From Tenebrio molitor (Eukaryota > Arthropoda > Insecta > Coleoptera > Tenebrionidae), in assembly GCF_963966145.1 (NCBI RefSeq), contig NC_091047.1, positions 17,546,001-17,610,000 on the forward strand: DNA of 64,000 nucleotides. Direction: 5' to 3'. The notes under the pieces were generated by a model that was not told the origin of the DNA, did not search any database, and saw nothing but the letters and a program-made list of their open reading frames with translations. Made by a program: the position numbers and the translations under genes. Numbering within the stretch: position 1 is the first letter of the stretch; every line of letters starts with the position of its first letter. Below are positions 24,901 through 39,900 of the stretch, in pieces.

Positions 24901-27900
24901 AATATTTTCTACAATGATTGTTGTTGTTGTTCAGAATTGTACGTTTGTATTTTATGTCGTTTCTAATCAATTCAATGATGTAACAGGACGAGACATCAAA
25001 CGCTAACGTGGTAAACTATCGACCTGGAAGTAGGGCACGCTCTCAAGGGGGCCCGATCCGAAGACCTCACGACCGAAGACTAGATACATCGCCTTATTCC
25101 AGTAATACATTTTTAAGTCCACCACATGACACAAGTTGGAGGCGTACGCACAGCGATTCGGCTTTACATCAAAGCGCCATGCAGGTATGCGTTTTTAAAA
25201 ACATAATTATCTAGAAGTTGACAGGAAAATGCAAACGTTTTAGGATATGAACTCGGAACGAAATGAAAATTGTAGTAATAGGTGGATGATGCCAAATATA
25301 AATGGTCCAGAACGAAACGACGGACGACCGAGGTCCAGCTGCGAAGTTCCTCGCGTACCTGGTATACAGTAAGACACGTTATGTTGATTTCGATGGTGTT
25401 GTTCTTGAATGAGTTGTTTTATTCTAGCATATATCCATCGGCACACGTACCGGGAGCGATTCAAATACCGATCAGTGGTAATAACACGGGGTCTTTACCG
25501 GATTTAACTAATGTGAATTTTTCATCGCCCATCCGCGTACCTCTAGATCAAGATTTAGACCAAGGAAGTTCTCCGTATAGTTCTGTAAGCATCTTAGGTG
25601 ACAACAGCCCAAATCCTCTTGTTCATCCTGTAGTCAAGACTAATTTTAGTTAGTATTCACCGGCTTATTTTCAGAGTCCTGTAAATACAAGTCCAGCTAC
25701 ATTATCTCCCACAAGCATACCTCAAGGAGTACGACAAGGTCCTTTTCATTTCGCACCCGTATCACACGCACACTCGGTATGTCGTATGATGTTGGTCGTG
25801 CTTCTTTTTTTTTATTGCATGTATTTTTGTGGTGATTTTATGTTTGCATGGTTTTTGTAATTTTGTTACAGAATCATTTATCCGTTCCTAGGTATCCGAA
25901 TCACCCACGAGAGGTAGGTGCTATAGGATTTTGTTTGTATTTGTTGCGCTAAGAATCTTTTCGATGACAGATTTGCCATTTTTAATTGTGAAATAGTGTA
26001 GTATTGGGCACCGCTTGCTCTCTTGAACGAAGTATTACGATCCTCTTTAGATCAATTGACCTGTCGTTTTGTAGTTAAGTTTTATTATATTTTTTCTTGT
26101 TTCTAGTACAATTTGAAAAAACATCTTTCAAATCTATTTAATCAGAAACATCTTAAAACAATACAAAAAGTCAGTACTATTAGGCATTCACGATGTTTTT
26201 GGGACCGAGTTGGCTATGATTTTTTCTTTTCATGTTGGACTAACTGATTCCCTGATGCAACTGGTGCAATTTTTTTTTGTCAGTGTCTGTTCGACATTTT
26301 GTTGCCACCGCATTGCCAGATTTATTATTTTAATATTCGTAAGAAAGTACAATATACAGGCTGTCTTTAATACAAACGGCCCACGCTATAACTTTGCTAT
26401 TGATGACCCAAATGAAAAAAATTATACAGCAAACCAAATGGCTCTAAAAACACTACAAACCAGAGTAAGCATATAATTTTTATCCCATCTATGGGCAATG
26501 GACAACTTTTATTTTTCAAATGGTAACCTATATTTTTTTTTATTGATTCTGTTAGTTTTTTTTTCTGATTGTAATGGCATTAAAAAACTATACCCATTAA
26601 TAACAAAATTTCCGAGAAAAAAAAAGAAAATATGTTGCATCAAAATTAGATTTATTGTAATCTTAATGAAAAAATCAAGTTAACCGACCTCCATTATTCA
26701 TTGATTTTCATGGATTATAATTAAATTTAATGAATTAAAATAAATAAAATTTGCAACATGAAACGTGCGTAAAATTAATATATTTAAGTGAAGTCCAGCA
26801 CACTACCAACAAATTTTCATTTATGAAATAAGGATAAATCTAATTTTGATGCAACATAATTAGTTTTGCTTTTTTTCTCAGAAATTTTGTTATCAAAGGT
26901 ATAGTTTTTATGCCATTACAATAAGAAAAGAACTCTTAACAGAATCAAAAAAATATAGGTTACCATTTGAAAAATAAAAGTTGCCCATTGTCCATAAATG
27001 GGTAGATGGTATAAAAATTATATACACACTCAGGTTTGTAGTGTTGTTAGAGCCATTTCGTTTCCGTTGTAATTTTTTTCATTTGGGTCATCAATAGCTA
27101 ATTTATAGCCTGGGCCGTTTTTTTGTAAGACATACTGTATAAATGATGTATTAAGTTTTTAAAAAATAATTTTAATTTCCGTCAAAGGAATGGTCAAAAT
27201 TGCCAAAATAATTTTATTACGACAAAAAATTTCCATTAAACGATGCTACTTCCAATTTAAAAAGGACAAATCAGATGTAAGAGATCTGGCAACAATGTAT
27301 CTATTCAGAAAATATAACCTTAAACTGAAAACAACCTAACCAAACACAAAAAGTGTCAATTTCCTTTGGGGAATTTTTATCACCGATGTACTGCCAACAA
27401 AATCACTAGCTATATGGTCATAGCCAACTCGGTCAAAAGTTAGGTTCCGTTTTGTCGCTGGAAAAGTTAGGGCAAACTTTTTTCGCTGTCATAATGACAA
27501 AAACACCGCTGCTTATGGGATTTTTAGTGTATGAATTAAATTGTCGCCTTAATTAACTCGGAACACCGTTTGCAAAATGAGAAACAACGTAAATTGTAAA
27601 CCAGCAAAGTGCGAGTTGTCAAATGTCAAACTTACAAATCTTCAAGGAGCGGCAGATCTTACGTTTGCAATTTTGATATAAATCATAATCATAACCAACT
27701 ACAACATTCGAAATATTTATATTGTACCAGTACCAGTAACCAGTGATAACAACATTATGAGACATAATTACTTAAGTCAAACAAACTGAATAAGTTAGTT
27801 GCATTTAAATGTTAGTTTAATTTTGAAACCTTCATTAAAATGAAAAAGTATTACTTTCTTAGTTGCAAGTGTTTATTGGGATAATGTGCTTCAACAAACA

Positions 27901-30900
27901 TTTTTTTGACTTACATTCTATTGGGTAAACACTTTTCAACCTAACATTTTAATTGTAACGAATAACTAATATCAGTGGTTCCAGCTTTCTACCTAAATAA
28001 AATAATTTGTTAATAATTCATGTACAAATTGATTTCAATTAATGTTTAATTGTAATTGTCCAAGTTTATCGTTAAAAAAGAGGACGTAGGTATTTATTAC
28101 TGAATCATCGTATATATACCTAGGTTGGTATCTTAAGGTTTGACATCTCCCGCACAAGTTTTGTAGATAAAACACCGAAGCAAGGTAAATAAACTTCATA
28201 ACACTAAGTACATGACTTAAATGTTTTATTGTTCAGTGGTAGGATTTTTTAACGTTTTATAATAACGTATGAGTGCGTTAATGAAAGTCGATTAGCGCTC
28301 CTGTTTACATCGTTGAGAAATTTAATATATTGATTCTGAAATTTTCAGAACGTACCGATAGACAGTAAAAATATAACCGGCTTAGTGGACGGATCAGACT
28401 TTACACAGTTAACCAGTCTCCAAGGGATATATCAACAGTGCCCCCCGACTTCACCTTCCCCAACGGTAAAAATATTCGGGTTGGATTCAGTGGAACCAGA
28501 ATTTAACATCGGCGTAATTTTTAGTTACCACAAGCGTCCGGTTACAGAAGTCCGAGGCCCAGTCCACAGTCGTCGCCAAGTTTAGGTGGACGCCATTCAG
28601 CCCCTTGCAGTCCCGGAGCTCCCAGTCCGCTGCCCAGCGATTACAACATATTCAATCAACACCAAGCGAATCAATTTCAGCAACACTTTGAACAGTTGTC
28701 AATGGTGAGTAAGAAAACGTTCAACGTTTTCATTCATCATCGATGTTATGTATTTTATTTTCATAATAACAAACAGGACGTTACAAACACAGTACTGATA
28801 TAATGTTAAATGGTTTGAATAAGTAAAGTTTAATCTTGTTTTCAATTAGTTCGACAGAGTACTATTAATCCCTTAATATTTATGTTTATTGTGTTCGAGT
28901 AATTCTAATGTATTATTATATTGTTATGTGCTAACAGGGAGTGGTAAGTCATGTTTGTTATGCGATGTCACAATCATAATATGAACATCATGATGTTTCA
29001 TACACTTCATTCGATGTAAGCAATTATTACAATAGAGCTCATCTCTAGATAATATTAGATTAGGCTTTTCAGAATGTGCGGAGATTTTATGTCTGTTGTG
29101 CTGTTTAATAGAAACTTAGAAACACACAGAATAGTACAGGAAATAATAAAGTTAAAAAAAGGAACTGTTTTAAGATTAAAGATACCTGTTGTGTACGTAC
29201 GTAACGGAGATTTTAACAAGAATTACGTTTATTTTTTTTACTCAGATCACACTAAAATTGGATGAAGAGTATTTTATTTCTCACAATTTGCAGATTCCTT
29301 AATTGATTCTTTCTACAACTCTCTTCTATGCGTCGCGCAACATTAATTTGATTCATAAATAAATACAGAAAACTAGTCGTATGTTGAAAGAGTTCAAGAA
29401 TTAAAGCATAAGTAAAATTAATTCAAACACATAATCACTTGTGTATTCTAAAAATGTTAAATATATAACATGCGATCAAAAAACTTAATGATCACAGTCG
29501 TCTGATTTTAATTATCAAAAAGAAAAATAAAGCACATTGCCCGCAAAAGTGGTTTATTTTATATTGGCAATAGTTTTTCGATTATAAAAATATCTTTCAT
29601 AATTAAATCTAAATGAACTTGCTCGATTACAAACTGTATGCCAGAATTAAAAAAGAATTCCACGAATTATTTTCTAATACACGCTAGGATTTTGTTTAGG
29701 AACTGACTCGATGGGACTATTGAGGGGCATGCCGCATGAAAGTAGGCAGCTAGTAGATTTAAAAAATGAATTTATGGATATAAAAATATCAGATAATTAT
29801 GACCACTATTTCTAAAATTAGCAAATACATACATACTCTGTTATCGTGTGATTGCCATGCATGAACTGCTTCCATGTGGTAACGTAGATGACAATTTCTG
29901 GAATATATTTTTTTTAACGAAATGTAGAACACGGAAAATCTTTGTATTTTCACCAGAACGCGTTGAAGTTCGAATATGTTTCAGTAGAGGATTTTTAATG
30001 ATGCAACTACATAAAAGTAATTTGTTAAATTTATTTGGAATCTTCTTCGAGGCTGAATATTGAGCAAATGAGCATAAATGTGCCGATTTTGGCGTTCCTG
30101 CGATTTTGCACTTGGTTAAAATGTACCCACCCAAACTATCTGAAAGGATAATGAGATAAAGAATAACGATATAACGTTCGAAATATATTTTATCTACGGC
30201 TGCTTGAATAAGACCGTATAACCACATTCATTTATAATCATTTGAGTTGCGTAATGTAGGTTATTACGGCACTGGTTTCATTACGTAACGCATTTTTATT
30301 TAGAAGCAAACAGACAATAGTATATTTCAAACCAAGGTAAGAAAGTGGTTTCTTGCAGACCGCAGGCAAAGATTATAAACCGAGTCGTAGACGAGGTTTG
30401 TAAGTGCCTAAGGTCTGCAAGAACACTTTCTTAACAAGGTTTGAATACAATTTTTTTCCCTACCGGCACAACTTTGTTGAAAAAAGTCAAAAAAGATGGT
30501 TATATTCGTGATTAAAACGAAAATTTTGAGAATTGAATAGTAGGCTGTGTTATTTGTTTAATTAACTTGTCATCGCATTTGAAGATTTGAGGTTTGTTCG
30601 AAAATTTGATATAAACAGGGTAAAGTAATCTACCTACCTAGCTTATCTGTTTATTTTCCAGATTATATGATTGACCTACCAACTTACTTCATTGAATTGG
30701 CTTTCATTTATCAATAACTTATTTCACTTTTGACACTTTTGACATTTGTATTTTGGTACAGTTTTACCAAGGCGATCTACATTTACCAGGCCATGACACT
30801 GACCAAAGACAGTGTGCTATGGAATGGCCTACCACAGTCTGACAACATTGCTTCACCAACATTTAGTGAAAAAAATCGAAATCCACTAAACCTGTCATTG

Positions 30901-33900
30901 TATTTACATTTGTCAAATATGAGTGATCTAATTTTACGACAGTTCAAAAATGCGTAATCGCATTGTAACATAGTTTAAAACCACCTTAGGGACAGACAAA
31001 CAACGGTGCTCATTACTGATAAAATTTCGGATGCTCTGCTGTGTTCCGGACTATTGAAACTGTTTGGTTATAAACTAACGCGAGGTGGGCATTTCCAACT
31101 TAAATATAACAATTTGTTCTCCCCATTGCCTAAATCCCATCCGAGATCCCATCCCATTTCTTGTAACTTGCTTCCCAGTCTCATTTCAATATTCGTTTTT
31201 AAAACCAAAAGATTTTCTCCAGTGATTGTGTCGTCATTACTAATTTTGATTATTTCTTTTCAAAGTGTAATTTCTTCGTAATTAAAAGTTATTGGAACCG
31301 CGTTTGGCACAAGTCGCTTCATTTTGTCCCCATTGATAAATAACTGTTCCGCTAAAATCTTTGGCACAAGCATGGCTACTTTTGCGAATTCTTCACTCTT
31401 CGATTTTTAAATTTTAAAATCTCTTTCCAAATTGGCTTCGTTTCCTCATTTGATGGAAACTTAATTAAAAGTATTTAGCTACCTACGTAATTCAAAGAAG
31501 AAGACGCATAATTTGAGTTGCAATTTGGTACGCAACACTTAAATGACATTTTTAATTCAGTTTGACGAATTTGACCAAGGACTTGTCAAAATTTATTTTA
31601 AATGTCGAATTCGTTTCAAAATTTTTGGAACACCGTAGGTCATGGAATGGCCTACCAGGGAATGTGGCAACACAGCCAGTGTCCAGGCCTGTAACTTAAG
31701 ACCGCCTTGGTTTTACCATAAACATTTCATGATTAACTTTCTTACCTTAGCGAGAAAGTTGAATTTTCTCACCTCAAATGAGGTATCCACAGCCTACATT
31801 TCTAACCGGTAGGGAGAAAAATTTATTGAAAGACAACAATATAAATGAAAAGCTACTTATAAATACATATTAATCACACAATTCTTGCATTTTGTTCGCC
31901 CAGTTGCCGACATCGACTTCGTTCCGGTTTTCAATCTCTGGGCTTGGCACAAAAAGACTCACTTCTACTTTTAATGATATCATCTACTATTCTTTTCTTT
32001 GTTGCTTCCACAAGAGACCACTTTGTAATACACGTTATACTAGAAAAACGACGCAAACTGCAGTGACGCCTCCAGATACGCTCGTCTCTTGCACTCCAGG
32101 TTGTTTTCGAAACAGGATCACACACGTTTCCGTTCCAGGTCCTGGTACTTTTCTCACTAGACGTCGGGATTACCCCAATGTACATTTTTCGAAGTCACTT
32201 CACTTCCGAGAGCCACGATACGACGTAAACGAAACGGTTCTCATTTATGAAAAATTAAAAACGCGTTGTTTACAAACAGATTTAGCTGGTTGTCCTGGTA
32301 TTGAGCAAATTGTTTCAATCTTGTTGCTTTGATTTTGAATGAAAATGATTGAAACTGACATTTAACGATTGTCAAAATATATTTTTGTAAACGTCAAATT
32401 TGACGTTTCTTGCAAAAATTGATTTTTTTTTATTAATTTATTTGCAGCCGTAGATAAAATGTTGTATATAACACGTGGGCTAATAGCAGCTATTTACAAT
32501 CGAGTGTGGGAAGTTACATTTTGCAGCGCGAAGTTTAATTTGAAACACGACGCGCAGCGGAGTGTTTCATAAACTGAGCGTTGCAAAATGTTTTAAGGCC
32601 CATACACAATGGCGTTAACGTTACGTCGATGTTAAAACGTTAATGTTAACGTTAGATCTAGAAATTCAAAATTACATGTATTTCATTGTGGACCGTTCAC
32701 AATGACGTTATGATGAAAATTAATGTTGCATGATATTGTTAGCGTTAACGTTAGTTCTAGAAATGTTCTGGCTTCTTAACGTTACATTCTAACAGTAGCG
32801 AACGGAAATAATTTATACAAAGTACTGAAATACATGTAATTAGATCTAACGTTAACATTAACGTTTTAACATCGACGTAACGTTAACGCCATTGTGAAAG
32901 GGCTGACACACACAAGCTAAAGTCCATTCAAAAATCAAAAAACCACCAACGTCGCATTTTCCTCGATAATTACTATTGGCAACGCTGTCTAGTGTAAAAT
33001 TTGGTGAGAATTGTAATTTTTAGGGTAAGTGTCAAATTACTCAAATTTATCGAGGGTTCGTGTGAATTCTGTTCTGGGCGTGTTTACGTAAAAATAATAA
33101 GAACTAATAAATAAATGAAACCTGCTGAGCAATAATAAAACAATTTGAACAAAATTCAAAGCAATTGAATTTTATTTTGAATCAAATAAATTTTATAATT
33201 TATAGTTACCAACATAGTATGAGAAAAAACTACCTAGAGTTTTTTAAATTTTACCAACCTAAAGCAACAGGTGGTGGTTTTTTGATTTTTGAATGGACTT
33301 TATGTATAATGCTTTTTGACCGACGTTTTTTAATTTAAAATGTTAAAAACAATTAATACTTTTCGAATTTTAATGGAACGCACCCAAGAATTGTCAATTG
33401 TAAGGTAGAACCGACAGATGGCGCTGCTATTTTCATTTCTTTTACATTTTATTTTCTAAAACTAATTGAATTCAAGATGTATACATATTCTTCTCCTGAA
33501 ACTCAGCTTCATTAACTTAAAATGGTGTATTTCTTCTACGTTTCTAAAGGTTAAAAACAAAGATTATTTACTTTGCCGCATAGTATGTCGGAAAAATTCA
33601 CCGTCGCACAGTCGCTGTAAAAACAAAGTTTCATGTGACGCGAACAGTGCGTATTTGCAAAGTTTCCATCACAGGAGGCCAAAAAGCAGATTACAGTAAC
33701 TCGTGTGCTTACAGATGAACTCGGGCTAACGCCCTCGTCATCTGCAATCTTCACACTCGAGTCCTGTAAAAATTTGTTACCCAGTCTAGGACTGGTTCAC
33801 GATACACTTACAACGGTATGCCAGCGCGCATCCGAACGTCCTGTCTGACGTCATATGCGAGGCAAGAGCCCATGAGTTCTTTTAACTGGTTATTGCATTG

Positions 33901-36900
33901 ATGGAAAACACCTACTTCTAATTGATTTAAAATTCTCAAAAAATTCAGGAATGATTATGTATCGCTGTAGAACATTTTGTAAAAATTTCAAATTTTTTAC
34001 TGAAACAGGTAAATATTTCGGTTTAATTCAATAACAGCTAGGTAAATACATTAATTTACACAATTTTTCACTGAGAGTCCTTTCAAACATGTAGGAAAAA
34101 TTTAGTGTCATTAAGATCATGAAAACATTACCGGTTTTTGAAATAAATGGAATTTGATGTTAAAGTGCAGAATTCTGCCATGATTTATTATTAAATTGGG
34201 CGATCCACAAAAGAGGTTGATATGGACTGTTTATGGTACCTTTTATGTAGTAATATATATATGCCCTTTATGGACTTAAGAATTACTAGAAAAGTTCCTA
34301 ACTGTATTCGTAGTAAATCTCGGTAATTTTTCGCTGTTAAAATTGGAATAATTCAAAAAGTAATAATTTACTTTTAATAAAATTTAGGTAATTATATTTG
34401 TGCTTATTTTTTTTTTATAATACATAGTTAAATTGGGATATTTTCAATGATGGGGAGTGCTATGGTCACCATGGCAACCGAATTGTTTTGTTTAAATAAA
34501 TTATTGAAAAGTTTGCGCTACTTCCATGTTGTGTTTTTGTCGGTTGTTTTACCTGTTAAAATTTTTAATTTGACAATACGAGATACTAACTCAAAATACT
34601 GTTAAAATTTTGACAATTTTTTATAACGTACATTTTTTTTTTCTAAAAAATAACATAATTTTTCATTAAAATCTTATTTCCTATGTTTAATGTTTTGTTT
34701 GTCGGATATTCTTTGGCAAAGAATAATTTAAATAGCACCTACCAATACAACATGATACCAAAAAAAAATTCAAAGACAAATAACAACAATAACAAATTCA
34801 AAGTGAGTCGCGAGGTGAGTCGTTTTTTGTGCCGGTGAGTGTATTTATAATAGTACATACATAATATCATAATTTTTTTATAGTGATATAATAATATATG
34901 TAATATAACAATATATTTAATATGTATAAAAGTCTATTAATCTTATTTTTACTACCAATTTTCATGAAATACAATGATACCAGCCATAAGCTCCTTTATA
35001 AGTGCCTCGCACATGACGTCATGCGCAGTGCTGGCCAGTTCTCGCACAGCTACTTGTCATACCGTTGTAAGTGTATCGTGGGACTGGTTTACAAATCTAT
35101 GAGGGGCATGATGACCAACTCAATAGACCGGGACCAATGGCTTAACGTGACTTCCGAATCACGAGACAGAATATAGCCTTTTTTTTTTAATTTTAATTTT
35201 TTAATTTCGCCCTGGGTCGGAATCGAACCCGCGACCCTCGCGTCCCAGAGCCGAAACGGACTCCCTTAGGCTATGTTCTGCCTTTTGCTTTTATCCCACT
35301 AATTATATAAATAACTATTATTATGATCAGATTAATTTATCGTCAAAACCAATACCGTACAACAATGGCATCAGGAAAATTTTTAACGATCGCATGTTAC
35401 ATATTTACCAGCTTTTTTCATTTTAGACAGCCTTCTAAATAATTACAAATTGTAGGTATACTGGGTGCCCCAAAATTCGCGGAACAATTCAACGGGGCAA
35501 TGTCAACTCATGTTACAAAATAATGAGAAAAATAATTAAAAAAATGCTATACCTCTTAAATTTGAAGATATGTGGGCTCAAAGGGTGCAGCTTTGATCTC
35601 ATTTATTTTAAATATTATAAAAGATTTTGACTATTTATCTTTTACTAGCCAGTGGCATAATAAATTCTGAATGATTGTGATCAGGTTTGCAATTATTTTT
35701 TTCATTACTTCCAGCATTTCCAAATAGTACGGTTGACTTAAAAAAAAAACGGGTACTGTCAGATTTCATTAAATTTTTATAGTTTGAAACGGCCTTTTAG
35801 AATTTAGGTTAAAAAATGGCACTTATGTGTCAGAAATACTACTGTCAAATTGACAAATTAAATTTCCAATTCACATTAGGTGAAATTTCATTTCCCGTTT
35901 TTTTGAAGCCAACTGTAATTTTATGTCCGTTTTACCTCAAATAACGTACGGCAACATGGCTTTCATTTTTCTCTCTGATTTCCATGGATACAACAAAAAT
36001 GAAATATTTGCAGACTATTGGGATACATAGAATGTTTTTAAATGTTGCCACATTTAGTGTAACAGATAGGTCCATATCTTCGACAAAAAAGAAGATTGAT
36101 TTTTTTAAACATTTTTACTTGATATTTTAATGACTACTTAACGTACTGCTAAGTTGTTCCGCGAATTTTGGGGCACCCAGTATAACCATGTGAAAGTTAT
36201 CTAAAATCTGACACTCACGCCATTGTAAAAATATGAAGCTTGTTGCCCAACGAATAGTTTTATGAACTATTTACATTGAATATATTTGAAAATATTTATT
36301 ATTGATACCCACCAAATCAGTGTGAAACTGAAATTTTATGATTCAAATTTTTATTATTTAAATACAATTCAAACAATAGCAGAAGTTTAGCGAAGATTTT
36401 TTATTGTAGAAAGGGTGACAACTAAAAAATTCGAACGAAAAATAGTATATCGGGTCCGTTGATGTATCAACGCAGTGACCAAACGATAGGTCAAAAAAGT
36501 TGTACCTACATCCACCAAATCAATGTCATAACAACGTACTTACCATGTAGAGAGTGGAAAAACTATTTTTTGCACGATTCAACGATTTTAATAGAAAAAA
36601 GCCGAAAATTTGTAAATTACATATTAATAACTGTCCAGCTAAATTTAAGTGTCATGTTGACAATTAAAAATAATTTTTCCGGCCTCCGGAAAACTGATTT
36701 TCCATTCATCTAATCGTCTGGAAAATAGCATTTCCCTGCCTAGGCAAGAAAATCGAAAGACGAATTTTTACTGAAAGATTTTAGGTTGGCAGAACAAAAT
36801 GTCAGTGTCATGTGGAATTTTTGTACAATTTTTAAAATGTGAAATACATATTAATGTCGGGCAAATTTGTATCCTTTGTCGGAGGTTGTATAGTCTTTCT

Positions 36901-39900
36901 AACTCAGGTTGAGCCAGCAATAAAAATAAACTACGTACCCTTATTACCGCAAGTGCCATCATCCTCTTAGCTTTTAAATGAAGATAGATTTATACCGAAA
37001 ACAACCCTGGCATGTTCCGCCCGGTGTACCTGTAAACTATCGAGAAAGACCAAGAAAAACATCGGTCATTTAAACCATAAATTCATCTTCATTGTAAAGC
37101 TAAGAGGAGGTGGTACTTGCAGTAATGAGGGTACGCAGTTTATTTTTATTGCTGGCTCAACGTGAGTTAGAAAGACTATACCGGGTGAGATGAGTTTTAT
37201 CGTCAGCACGATTAACCCTATTAAAAAAATATTAAAAATTAAGAAACTTTAGGGTTACATTCCCTTGATATAAGACTTCAAATGTGTGTAATCAATTTTC
37301 ACTTATCACTTAATTCAGAGCCATAAAATTAAAAAAATCGATTTTGAGCAAAAAAAAATTTTTTTTCGTACACGCTCATAATTCACAATTAATTCAAAGA
37401 ACACATTTACGAAATTCGCATCAAAAGAAAATTATTCGTTTTTGAATTATTCCAATTTTAACATTAAGAGCGAAAAATGACCAAGATTTACAACTGCAGT
37501 GTCATAAATAAATATCTCATTGTTGGGAACATCTGTTGACCACTTTTCGAGTAATTCTTAAGTCCCTAAAGGGTATCATAAATAACCTACGTCAACTTCT
37601 TTTGTGGAACTGACCGCCCAATTTAATAATAAATCATAGCTAAATTTTAGGCTTTAATATCAAATTACATTTATTTCAAAAACCGGTGATGTTTTCATGA
37701 TTTCAATGACACCAAATTTTTCCTGAATGTTTGAAAGGACTCTCAGTGAAAAATTATGTAAATTAATGTATCAGTTATTGAATTAAAATAAAATCTTTAC
37801 CTGTTTTATTAAAAATTTTGAAATTTTTACAGACTGTTCTAGAGTGATACGCAATCATTCCTGAATTTTTTGAAAATTTTAAATTGATTAGAAGTGGATG
37901 TTTTTTCCCACTGACGATAAAACTCATCTCACCCGGTACATTGTGTACAGCAGTAGAGGCCGAGGGGGGTATCAAGCGATCGGTTAGGAATAGGAGAAAG
38001 GACGACGACGGTTTTTAATATTTGAGGTATTGGTTAACTTTTGTCGTGACAGTCGCTTGTTGGATCCTTTATGTTGCCAATGAAAGAAAAATAAATTCCC
38101 TATCTGGTAATATTTTAACAAAAATGATTATATTTTGCTTTAAATAAATTGTCGGCCGAAAAAGTTTTGTCTATTACACGGCTTTAGAAAATGTTTTGCA
38201 GGTGCTCGCACCTCGGCTGACGCCTCTGCTTTACAAACCGTGCTTGCACTTGCCAAATGGCATTTTCTAGCCTTGTGATACAAATAACTATTGAAATTTT
38301 CGACATTTTTCAATTAAATTCAAAATCAAATTGTTGGGTCGTGAAAAAAACAGTATAAGCACCTCGGGAGGGCATGATTGTTACCCTCGGTGCTCTGTAA
38401 GACCCTCGGGCTTCGCCATCGGTCTCCAAACTGGACCTCGGATAAAAAAGAAAATGAATATGTATCATAAAAGGTTGAGTTGTCTATGCTTTTTTTTTCT
38501 CGAGGGAAAAAAAGTTGAATAAAAGCTTGAGTTAGCTATGTTTTTTGTCCAAAGGAAAAAAAGAGCCACTTTACTCCATACAATCAGGGAGTTAAGTTGC
38601 TCATTATATAGAGGTCGTGCAAAAAAATAATTATATCACGAAATCTATGAACGTTGGATATAATGCCATCCAGGACTTTATCGTACATCTACATTTGTTG
38701 TGCACATTATTTTCATCTAGCGCTAATAATTTAACCACGAGGCGCATTTAAAGTGTAAAATAATAAAAGATTACGACACGCTCATCTTTCTTGCCTAGCA
38801 AACCGTCATCATTCTAAAGAGCTATACAAGCGCTTAATTTTAGGCACTAACAAGATCCTTTTCAATTAATGGTTATAATGAATAGTCTCCTGTCTTTATC
38901 TTTAATTGTGTTCATAGGCAATTTGAACTTCACTTGAATACATTTTGTTATGGAATTTTATATTTTGAAATTGACAGTGTTTTTTCAATTTGAATGTTAA
39001 TTTTTTTTCTACTCCCTTCTCTAAAGTGTCGCATTTTGCACTGACAAAGGAAACGTCATTGCAGTGAAATAATTCTTTTTTATTATGCCTGAATCATAAT
39101 CCCTGTTTTTGACACTAAAATGTGTGGGGAAAATAGTATATTAAAGAACAAGTTTTATAAAGGTTGATTTGGCGCACGAGTCCCAAGTGTAGAAAACGAC
39201 CCGTTTTGTATGGGACGAGTACGCCAATGCCCTTATAAAAGGAGTTTTTTGTTATTTTTTAGAATTTGCACCCTTGTTTTAATTTTTAATTAAAAAAATT
39301 AAATCTTTAAATTCTAGGGAATTTTGTATTAATTGGTAATTCAAGGTAACTGATGCAACTACATCTGCAACAGATGTTAAAAAGTAGAGTTTGAACATTA
39401 ATATTGGAAGTTTTTTGTTGTAAGTGACAATAATACACTGAAATATTGATAACAATTTTCTTAGAGATCTATTAAACCATGAGTGCTTTAATAGATAGCC
39501 ATAAACGACCCCAAATACAATAATAGACCTATTAGAGACGCAAATTTTAAAAACACATTTATGCACACAATACATACAATTGAACATTTCTATATCGATA
39601 ATTAATGACATAGATTACTTCGGAAAAGGTATTTCAATTTACTTTTTTGTTATAATTTTCAGATTGTAGTGCAGGTATAATAAAAAATAGCGTATGATAC
39701 ACGTTTATAAAGGGCCATTTAAAGCACTTGCGACGTTAAAAGTACTCCGCTACGCGTCGTGCTCTGAAACTCGTCGCGTGTGCTTTAAAGGCTTCCTTAT
39801 AAACTTGTATTATCATAATATAATATTTTTTTTGTTCGACACTATCAGAATTTGAGTATTTTCTCCTGTGTGAACGGATTTTGATAAATGTCACAACTTG

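Noticed and set aside
29841..30227. 128-codon - strand frame
   Set aside because: It overlaps an opposite frame, shows no domain, has AT-driven composition and lies in an intron; treated as chance.
35180..35285. tRNA gene at the B-box sequence
   Set aside because: A and B box spacing is tRNA-like, but the 3' side does not close an acceptor stem that I can recognise, and a SINE-type tail follows. Annotated as a SINE.
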